Shown: piece after piece, positions 56,180 through 64,000 of the stretch
Layout of the letters: every line of letters starts with the position of its first letter
Position numbering within the stretch: position 1 is the stretch's first letter
Assembly (NCBI RefSeq): GCF_027579695.1
Contig: NC_083590.1
Coordinates: 16,664,656 to 16,728,655, forward strand
Length of the DNA stretch: 64,000 nt
Reading direction: 5' to 3'
From: Neoarius graeffei
Lineage: Eukaryota; Chordata; Actinopteri; Siluriformes; Ariidae
The notes under the pieces: generated by a model
Databases searched by the model: none
The model's input: only the letters and a program-made list of their open reading frames with translations
Told to the model about the DNA's origin: nothing
Position numbers and translations under genes: made by a program

Positions 56180-56521
56180 AGGCCTCACAGCAAGACGGTT
56201 CTGGGTTCGAACGCCATGGCTGATGAGGGCCTTTCTGTGTGGAGTTTGCATGTTCTCCCTGTGTCTGTGTGGGTTTCCTCCGGGTGCTCCAGTTTCCCCC
56301 ACAGTCCAAAGACATGCAGGTTCAGATAATTGGTGTCTCTAAATTGACCTTAGGTGTGAATGTGAGTGTAAATGGTTGTTTGTCTCTGTGTGTCAGCCCT
56401 GCGATGATCTGGTGACTTGTCCAGGGTGAACCCCGCCTCTCACCCATCGTCAGCTGGGATAGGCTCCAGCTTGCGTGTGACCCTGTACAGGATAAGCGGC
56501 TACAGATAATGGATGGATGGA
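56180..56521 (+). mobile_element. V-SINE, 5' shortened
   Basis: Starts at GGCCTCACAGCAAG, so the A-box region is missing, but the B-box and V-core are present. It is at the same intron position as the SINEs after exons 2, 4 and 6. Confidence 0.8.
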
Positions 56522-56896
56522 TATAAAATATGCAGAGCAAATATATTAGTCGTGAAGTGATCATTTCTCCTCAGAATCACTTTTACTTGAAAGAAATAAT
56601 TAAAATGGTTTTACAATTAAATATGTGATAATTAAAAATCCAGTCAAGCAGAGATAAATTCTACAAAACCTGACTCTTCACTTAAACCTTTAAATTATTG
56701 ACTTTTTGCTGAATCATTTGCACCTCGAGTAAACTTAATGTCAGTAACAGTGGGAATGTTTGAGTCATTATTAATAATAGCTTGTGATTGGTGAAGAGAA
56801 TAGAGACAGTCCAACATGAGAGACCTCATCTTCACAACCACTATTACACCAAGATGAAAATCTGTTGATGAAGTGTGTGTCATTGTGTCTCTGCAG
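56522..56896 (+). other. Rest of class A intron and U2 intron
   Basis: Collinear with 29055-29427. Nothing else. Confidence 0.8.
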
Positions 56897-57070
56897 GTTG
56901 CGGGGTTGTGGTGTCTCAGATGAAGGCTGTGCTGCTCTGAGTTCAGCTCTGAGATCAAACCCCTCACACCTGAGACAACTGAATCTGTCCTGTAATAATC
57001 TGGGAGACTCAGGAGTGAAGCGTCTCTGTGCTGTACTGGAGAATCCTCACTGTAAACTGGAGACACTGGG
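56897..57070 (+). CDS. LRR exon 11 (last in window)
   Basis: A 174-base exon. Distinguishing residues: L-R-G-C, L-R-Q-L-N-L-S-C-N-N, Gly-type last codon. U2 before, class B after. No B30.2/SPRY exon or other terminal exon follows within the window, so the end of the gene is not seen. Confidence 0.85.
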
Positions 57071-57645
57071 GTAAGATCATCTCTCTGAGAGTCACATGAC
57101 CTGCTCCTCAGTAAGACACATTCTCTAATAGTGAGACTGAAGCAGAGGTTTTAGGTTCATCATCAATGTCCTGAGGAGGAAGATTGTTTCTTTTCACTGC
57201 ACACTGATAATTTGTCACAGAGTCTTTGGGTCAGATGGACGTATGTGAGAAGCTGCAGCACAAAACGGGACTTGATCCGACTGCAATGTGTCTGAAATCA
57301 CTGTGAAATTTACTACAACACTGTAACTAATCACACAAACTGCACCTGAGACACAAACTAACTGCCCTCTGTGTGAGCTGCAGGGTTTAAAAGCAGCAGT
57401 GACATGGTGGAAATGATCTCAGGAATATAGAGTTTAAAAACTAAAATGAGACGTTAATGCCATAGAACTGATGCAGTAAAAATGACTAGATAAAGGCTTT
57501 GAAATAAAAATTAAAAAGGAGCAGAAAAGAGCTTCCAATAAACTGAAAGCCACGGCAACAATCATTTTGTTATTTTGAATTTTTTAATGAAAAGTATTGA
57601 TGATGATGATGATGATGATGATAAATGTTAAAATAGTAAATAATC
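57071..57645 (+). other. Class B intron, unique sequence, (GAT)n
   Basis: Class B homology ends at about 57430. A (GAT)n tract is at 57598-57622. The last 13 bases are the SINE target copy. Confidence 0.75.
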
Positions 57646-58020
57646 GGGCGGCACGGTGGTGTAGTGGTTAGCGCTGTCGCCTCACAGCAAGAAGGTCCTG
57701 GGTTCGAACCCCGGGTCCAGCGAGGGCCTTTCTGTGTGGAGTTTGCATGTTCTCCCCGTGTCCGCGTGGGTTTCCTCCGGGTGCTCCGGTTTCCCCCACA
57801 GTCCAAAGACATGCAGGTTAGGTTAACTGGTGACTCTAAATTGACCGTAGGTGTGAATGTGAGTGTGAATGGTTGTCTGTGTCTATGTGTCAGCCCTGTG
57901 ATGACCTGGCGACTTGTCCAGGGTGTACCCCGCCTTTCGCCCGTAGTCAGCTGGGATAGGCTCCAGCTTGCCTGCGACCCTGTAGAAGGATAAAGCGGCT
58001 AGAGATAATGATGAATGATT
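57646..58020 (+). mobile_element. Young V-SINE
   Basis: Full-length; intact A-box region (GTAGTGGTTAGCGC) and B-box (GGTTCGAACCC). Flanked by a perfect 13-bp ATAGTAAATAATC duplication (57633-57645, 58021-58033). Confidence 0.95.
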
Positions 58021-58402
58021 ATAGTAAATAATCTTCCAGTCCATCTCTGTCAGTGGTGATTGCTTTAAGATGGCACTGGAAGCCTGGCTTCCCCTCACAT
58101 TTCATTAAAATGCAGCAATGAGGTTCCAGTGACGTCACCATCCTGAATGGCAGCCTAAAGTAGCAGCTCCCTCGCAAAAATACAACCCCGATTCCAAAAA
58201 AGTTGGGACAAAGTACAAATTGTAAATAAAAATGGAATGAAATGATGCGGAATTTTCAAAATTCCATATTTTATTCAGAATAGAACATAGATGACATATC
58301 AAATGTTTAAACTGAGAAAATGTATCATTTAAAGAGAAAAATTAGGTGATTTTATATTTCATGACAACAACACATTTCAGAAAAGTTGGGACAAGTCCAT
58401 GT

Positions 58403-59812
58403 TTACCACTGTGAGACATCCCCTTTTCTCTTTACAACAGTCTGTAAACGTCTGGGGACTGAGGAGACAAGTTGCTCAAGTTTAGGGATAGGAATGTTAA
58501 CCCATTCTTGTCTAATGTAGGATTCTAGTTGCTCAACTGTCTTGGGTCTTTTTTGTCGTATCTTCTGTTTTATGATGCGCCAAATGTTTTCTCATCTCAT
58601 CTCATTATCTCTAGCCGCTTTATCCTTCTACAGGGTCGCAGGCAAGCTGGAGCCTATCCCAGCTGACTACGGGCGAAAGGCGGGGTACACCCTGGACAAG
58701 TCGCCAGGTCATCACAGGGCTGACACATAGACACAGACAACCATTCACACTCACATTCACACCTACGGTCAATTTAGAGTCACCAGTTAACCTAACCTGC
58801 ATGTCTTTGGACTGTGGGGGAAACCGGAGCACCCGGAGGAAACCCACGTGGACACGGGGAAAACATGCAGACTCCACACAGAAAGGCCCTCGCCGGCCAC
58901 GGGGCTCGAACCCAGGACCTTCTTGCTGTGAGGCGACAGCGCTAACCACTACACCACCGTGCCGCCCCAAATGTTTTCTCTGGGTGAAAGATCTGGACTG
59001 CAGGCTGGCCAGTTCAGTACCCGGACCCTTCTTCTACGCAGCCATGATGCTGTAATTGATGCAGTATGTGGTTTGGCATTGTCATGTTGGAAAATGCAAG
59101 GTCTTCCCTGAAAGAGACGTCGTCTGGATGGGAGCATATGTTGCTCTAGAACCTGGATATACCTTTCAGCATTGATGGTGTCTTTCCAGATGTGTAAGCT
59201 GCCCATGCCACACGCACTAATGCAACCCCATACCATCAGAGATGCAGGCTTCTGAACTGAGCGCTGATAACAACTTGGGTCGTCCTTCTCCTCTTTAGTC
59301 CGAATGAGATGGCGTCCCTGATTTCCATAAAGAACTTCAAATTTTGATTCTTCTGACCACAGAACAGTTTTCCACTTTGCCACAGTCCATTTTAAATGAG
59401 CCTTGGCCTAGAGAAGACGTCTGCGCTTCTGGATCGTGTTTAGATACGGCTTCTTCTTTGAACTATAGAGTTTTAGCTGGCAACGGCGGATGGCACGGTG
59501 AATTGTGTTCACAGATAATGTTCTCTGGAAATATTCCTGAGCCCATTTTGTGATTTCCAATACAGAAGCATGCCTGTATGTGATGCAGTGCCATCTAAGG
59601 GCCCAAAGATCATGGGCACCCAGTATGGTTTTCCGGCCTTGACCCTTACGCACAGAGATTCTTCCAGATTCTCTGAATCTTTTGATGATATTATGCACTG
59701 TAGATGATGATATGTTCAAACTCTTTGCAATTTTACACTGTCAAACTCCTTTCTGATATTGCTCCACTATTTGTCGGCGCAGAATTAGGGGGATTGGTGA
59801 TCCTCTTCCCAT
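58403..59812 (-). pseudogene. Tc1-like transposase, inactivated
   Basis: Start ATG at 59812 (MGRGSPIPLI). The first HTH region has an in-frame TGA near 59738 (after K-G-V). Then N-I-S-S-S-T-V-H-N-I-I-K-R-F and G-R-K-T (second HTH). An in-frame TAG near 59411 follows R-R-L-L. The catalytic region has W-S-E-E-S-K-F, where the family has W-S-D-E-S, so the first catalytic Asp is Glu. H-D-N-A-K-P-H and P-R-E-N-I-W keep the second Asp and the Glu. A minus-strand SINE (58594-58966) interrupts just after W; the C-terminus resumes R-I-I-K-Q-K-I-R-Q-K-R and ends at 58403. About 340 residues originally. Confidence 0.9.
58594..58966 (-). mobile_element. Young V-SINE, minus strand
   Basis: Reverse-oriented full-length copy inside the Tc1 transposase gene. 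Flanked by a 14-bp CCAAATGTTTTCTC duplication (58580-58593, 58967-58980). B-box read on minus is GGTTCGAGCCCC. Confidence 0.95.
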
Positions 59813-60176
59813 CTTTACTTCTGAGAGCCGCTGCCACTCCAAGATGCTCTTTTTATACCCAGTCATGTTAATGACCTATTGCCAATTGACCTAATGAGTT
59901 GCAATTTGGTCCTCCAGCTGTTCCTTTTTTGTACCTTTAACTTTTCCAGCCTCTTATTGCCCTTGTCCCAACTTTTTTGAGATATGTTGCTGTCATGAAA
60001 TTTCAAATGAGCCAATATTTGGCATGAAATTTAAAGATGTCTCACTTTCGACATTTGCTATGTTGTCTATGTTCTACTGTGAATACAATATCAGTTTTTG
60101 AGATTTGTAAATTATTGCATTCCATTTTTATTTACAATTTGTACTTTGTCCCAACTTTTTTGGAATCAGGGGTGTA

Positions 60177-61461
60177 GTTATTTCGCCTCGTTAGACCATC
60201 AAATACTAGGTTTTCAGGTACTACTTGAACAGACAAGAGGGGCAAGAATGGGTAAGGAGCAAACAAACAAAGAAAACACTGATGCAGTGCTTGCAAATGA
60301 AAAAAAATCCGGAGAACAGCTCCCCTACACAGGCACAAGATGGCGGAGCTAATGCTAACCCTTACTCAAATGACGCCGCAAGTCTGACCAAAGTTTTGGA
60401 GGAAATTTGGGACTTCCGAAGAGACACAAAAGAACAACTAAACGATATTAAATCCGAGATCACTAACGTCAACCAAAAAATAGCGGAGGCAGAGGTGCGA
60501 ATTGAAAAACTGGAAGACTGTGTTCAAAACGCGGAGCAAGTGTTGAACAAGATGATAAAAGTCACGTATCAGCAAGAAAACAAGCTACTCGATCATGAAG
60601 GGAGATCCCGACGGGAGAATTTAAGGATATACAATGTTCCCGAAGGAGCTGAGGGATCATCTATGGTGGAGCTTGTGGAAAAACTATTATGGGACACGCT
60701 GGCGATTTTCCCCACAACCGAGGAGCTCGACATCGAGAGGGCGCACCGCGCGCTGGCGCCAAGACCCGCCGGAGACAGGGAAGATAAGCCGCGGTCAATA
60801 ATAGTCAAATTCCTCCGCTACAGGATTAAAGAAGAGATTCTGCGCAAGGCTTGGGGAAAGAAGAAGGTTTTTCTGAATGGGAGGCTAATATACTTTGAGC
60901 AGGATTACCCCCCAGCAGTCCTTCAGAAGAGGAAGGAATCTGCTGAGGCGAAGCGAGTGTTAAAGCAGAGAAATATCCGCTTCCAGACTCCTTTCCCAGC
61001 TAAACTACGAGTGTTTTACGAGGATGGGATGCAACTGTATTGGACAGCGGAGGAAGTGACCATAGACATGAAGGACAGAGGGCTGCCAGTCAGCGTGATT
61101 ACACCGAGGGAGAGTCTGGCTGAGCAGCTGTCCCGCTCCGCCTGGGAAACAGTGGGAAGACCGAGCCGGCGAGGGACACGTGAGGAGAGAGAGAAAAGTA
61201 TCGAGGAGAGACTGCGAGCCTTCAGAAGGCAGCCCTCACCCTCTCCAGAGGAGTTATAAGTTCTGATTGACTTTTAAAGTGTCAGAGAGCTAAACAGAAC
61301 TTAAAATAGGCGGTGTTGTGTTCACTTCAAGATATTTGCATTTATACCTTTACCCCAGTTAGGTGAGGCCATCCTTAAAAAAACCAAATCCTTTTCCTGT
61401 CCACCGGGTGAGCAAAAAAAATTTCGGGAAGGAGGGATTTTATATATATATATATATCAGC
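60177..61461 (+). mobile_element. L1 LINE 5' part, truncated
   Basis: Contains ORF1 and about 200 bases of inter-ORF sequence, then breaks off in a (TA)n tract at 61441-61459 where another LINE begins. ORF2 is not present. Confidence 0.75.
60248..61259 (+). CDS. L1 ORF1 protein (Transposase_22 type)
   Basis: The likely original start is the ATG at 60248 (M-G-K-E-Q-T-N-K-E-N), which is in a different frame from the main ORF; the two join if an A8 run at about 60300-60307 is changed by one base. As it stands the main frame is open from an ATG at 60225 for 344 residues. Features: coiled-coil heptads from about residue 55 to 120, the R-R-E-N-L-R-I-Y-N-V-P-E start of the RRM, D-I-E-R-A-H-R, and the C-terminal domain with L-K-Q-R-N-I-R-F-Q and F-P-A-K-L. 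L1 ORF1p forms trimers on the element RNA. Confidence 0.85.
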
Positions 61462-64000
61462 TATTTTATATACTATCAGCTGGATAGTACAGTGGTAATG
61501 CTCACTGACTATGACACAGGAGATCGGGGTTCGAATCCTGGTCAGGGCAAAACATCATCCAGTAAGGGTCCTTAGGCAAGACCCCTCAAGATATATCAGC
61601 CTACCTCAGGAATGAGTGAAGACATAACTGATAGAGTCATACCGGCTCAGATGTCGCCCGGGTCAACAAGGTCTGCGTCAGTTGCTAGGTACTTCGAAAC
61701 CCACAATCAATGCTAACAAAGAAACAGCTATTAGCCCAGTGTTCCAACATCCGTAATCGAAATCTACTATCACAACTAGAGATTAATGAAATACAACAAC
61801 GATGCTACGGCAAAGGGGAGCCAGGAAGACAGGCCAGCGGGGAGATGTCATCATCCCCACAACCAGAGATTGGGTACCAAGCCCCAACACCTAACAGCCT
61901 CAACACAAGAGCTGCTGACCTGAGAAGGAAGATCGTGACCCAACTGGAAACCTGGAGCCCCCGACGAATACCGAAGCTGAGTTGCCAAGTACCTTCAGAA
62001 GATCTACTTGTAGATGTGAATGCTGCTCTGAAGACAATCTCCACAAGAACCATCACTGAGACCAACAAGCTGATACACAGTACAGCAACAGTAATCATGG
62101 AGATGATTACTGGGACATAACAAACAGTATCCACCATGGAAGAGACGATTAGAGGCCAAGATAAAGGCAGCACGGAGAGAAGTTAGCCAGCTAGCTGAAC
62201 TACAGAAAGGGAACATGGTGAATGTCCATACCAGAGGCACTCGAAACTGCCAAACAGCGACTAACAGATACACCAAGGAGGGAGAGGCCAGAAGAATAAA
62301 CAAGCTGTTCTCTACTGAACCAGCCAAGGTGTACTATCAGTGGCAGGGGAACAACAACTGGTCAGACCCACCAAGAGCTGAGGTGGAAAAATACTGGAAA
62401 GACATATGGGAAAGAAAGGCATCACATAACACCGATGGTTAGTGGACCTAAGAGCTGACCACAGCAACCTCCCAGAACAAGAACCAGTAACCATCTCAAT
62501 GGCAGACGTCCAAGAAAGAGTGTCAAAGATGAAGAGCTGGACAGCACCAGGCCCCGATATGATCCATACGTACTGGCTGAAGAAGCTAACTGCACTCCAT
62601 GAACGCCTAGCAGCACAGATGAACCAGCTGCTGAGGGATGGAACCCACCCAGAATGGCTAACCCAAGGCAGGACAGTCCTAATCATGAAGGACCCCCAGA
62701 AGGGACCCAGCCCATCCAACTACCGGCCAATTACCTGTCTCTGCACAACATGGAAGGCCCTGTCAGGAATCATTGCGGCAAAAATGAGTAAGCATGTGGC
62801 TCAATACATGAGCGAGGCACAGAAAGGGAATGGCAGTAACACCAGAGGAGCCAAGCACTGGTCGATAGAACAGTCGCCCGAGACTGTAAGAAGAGACAGA
62901 CCAACCTGTGCACTGCCTGGATTGACTACAAGAAAGCCTACGACTCAATGCCACACACATGGATACTGGAATGTCTGGAACTGTATAAGATCAACAGGAA
63001 CCTAAGGACCTTCATCCAGAACTCAATGGAAATGTGGAAGACAACCCTAGAGGCCAACTCAAAACCCATTGCCCAAGTCAACATCAAATGCGGCATATAC
63101 CAAGGAGATGCGCTATCACCACTGCTGTTCTGCATAGGCCTGAACCCCCTCAGTCGGATCATCACGAAGAGCGGCTATGGGTACCGATTCCGTAGTGGGG
63201 CAACAATCAGCCACCTGCTCTACATGGATGACATCAAGCTGTATTCCAGGAACGAGCGAGAAATAGACTCGCTGATCCACACCACCCGGATCTACAGCGA
63301 TGACATAGGGATGTCATTCGGATTGGACAAGTGTGGCCGGATGGTCTCAAAGAGAGGCAAGATGATCCGGACTGAGGGGATTGACCTACCAGAGGGCAAC
63401 ATAGACATACCAAGACAGCTACAAGTACCTTGGCATCCCACAGGCTAATGGAAACCATGAAGAAGCCACAAGGAAGTCAACCACAGCCAAATACCTCCAG
63501 AGAGTAAGGCAGGTCCTGAAAAGTCAGCTGAATGGTAACAACACGGTCCGAGCCATCAACATGTACGCACTACCAGTCATCAGATACCCCGCTGGTATCA
63601 TAAACTGGCCAAAGGAGGAGATAGAAGCCACAGATATCAAGACAAGAAAGCTCCTCACCATGCATGGAGGGTTCCACCCCAAGTCCAGCACCCTGAGACT
63701 ATACACTAAGCGGAAAGAGGGAGGCCGAGGGCTAGTGAGCATCAAGACCATGGTCCAGGATGAAACATCGAAAATCCGAGAATACATCAGAAAGATGGCC
63801 CCAAAGGATGAACTGCTAAGTGAATGTCTCAGGCAGCAGAACCCTGATGAGAGTGCAGAGGAGGAGGAGGAACAGACAACCTGGAGAGACAAACCCCTAC
63901 ATGACATGTACCACCGTCAGATAGAGGAAGTGGCTGATATCAAGAAATCCTACCAGTGGCTGGATAATGCAGGACTGACAGACAGCACAGAGGCACTAAT
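61462..64000 (+). mobile_element. YMDD-type non-LTR LINE (Dong/R4/Rex6-like?), runs off the window
   Basis: The 5' part (61480-61560) has a tRNA-like stretch (AGTGGTAATGCTC, then GGGGTTCGAATCC). A broken ORF follows from 61710. Its 3' end is beyond 64000. The clade is assigned from the style of the RT (Y-M-D-D-I-K-L-Y) and is not certain. Confidence 0.7.
61710..64000 (+). pseudogene. Reverse transcriptase of the right-edge LINE, frameshifted and partial
   Basis: Segments in order: 61710-62120 (N-terminal region, stop), 62215-62442 (Y-T-K-E-G-E-A-R-R-I-N-K-L-F), 62442-62870 (W-T-A-P-G-P-D-M-I-H-T-Y-W-L-K-K and N-Y-R-P-I-T-C-L), about 62880-63420 in another frame (D-Y-K-K-A-Y-D-S-M motif A, Y-Q-G-D-A-L-S-P-L motif B, Y-M-D-D-I-K-L-Y motif C). 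From about 63425 a third frame gives Y-K-Y-L-G-I-P-Q-A-N-G and K-L-L-T-M-H-G-G-F-H-P-K. Frame changes near 62440, 62870 and 63415. Antisense reading frames across it are shadows. Confidence 0.8.

Larger units (their letters stand above)
58183..60174. mobile_element. Tc1-like transposon (1992 bp with nested SINE)
   Basis: Inverted ends CAACCCCGATTCCAAAAA and TTTTTGGAATCAGGGGTG, flanked by TA (58181-58182, 60175-60176). The repeats extend for at least 45 bases (AAAGTTGGGACAAAGTACAA on both sides). A minus-strand transposase fills the middle. Confidence 0.95.

Noticed and set aside
16722..57070. A complete NLR gene model
   Set aside because: No start, FISNA, NACHT or terminal exon is visible, and the joining order of the LRR exons cannot be inferred from sequence alone; exons are reported singly.
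61480..61560. tRNA gene
   Set aside because: It has A- and B-box-like words, but I could not pair a full acceptor or anticodon stem, and it sits at a LINE 5' end; treated as tRNA-derived.
62312..63907. Long antisense ORFs across the right-edge LINE
   Set aside because: Low-complexity Ser/Leu-rich readings opposite clear reverse transcriptase motifs on the plus strand.

Overview
The window is genomic DNA from a ray-finned (teleost) fish. Three things show this: ribonuclease-inhibitor-type leucine-rich-repeat (LRR) exons of the expanded fish NLR (NLRC3/NLRP12-like) family, V-SINEs of the DANA/HE1 type, and a very high density of fish-type DNA transposons (hAT, Tc1, piggyBac, PIF/Harbinger) and LINEs. 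The species cannot be fixed from the sequence; the Tc1 and SINE families made me think of catfish or another otophysan, but only weakly. No housekeeping gene and no complete host gene was found.

Layout. 1-9.6 kb: a piece of LRR-array intron in inverted orientation at the left edge, a THAP first exon, a ZMYM/DUF4371-type hAT remnant, a 1.2-kb segment repeated inverted at 49.6-50.8 kb, a piggyBac-like non-autonomous element (5869-7488), a Tc1 remnant and a hAT 5' end. 9.6-16.4 kb: a decayed Tx1/L1-clade LINE whose 3' end abuts a (TC)n tract and which is split by a 1260-bp Harbinger-like element. 16.7-57.1 kb: eleven LRR exons, all on the plus strand, all open, all with GT-AG signals and the same symmetric phase, spread through about 40 kb of duplicated introns and transposons. 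No NACHT, FISNA or B30.2 exon is visible.

Inserted within that array, at 31287-45009, is the most interesting object: a large transposon with roughly 300-bp terminal inverted repeats. It carries two convergent spliced genes: a SAM-like plus HECT-type E3 ubiquitin ligase gene (plus strand) and an integrase-fold D,D,E transposase (minus strand, two exons). The complete unit appears to be 31287-41791 (10.5 kb). Next to it lies a 3.2-kb palindromic derivative with two truncated, inverted transposase copies.

57.6-64 kb: a V-SINE, a SINE-interrupted Tc1 element, an L1 ORF1, and a broken YMDD-type LINE (perhaps Dong/R4/Rex6) running off the right edge.

How the parts relate: the LRR exons form modules (exon plus characteristic introns) that were duplicated and shuffled. 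Several transposons were copied along with the modules, and others inserted afterwards. Because filled and empty paralogous sites both occur in this window, several element boundaries and target-site duplications can be read directly. Frameshifts described here may be real decay or assembly errors at homopolymers.
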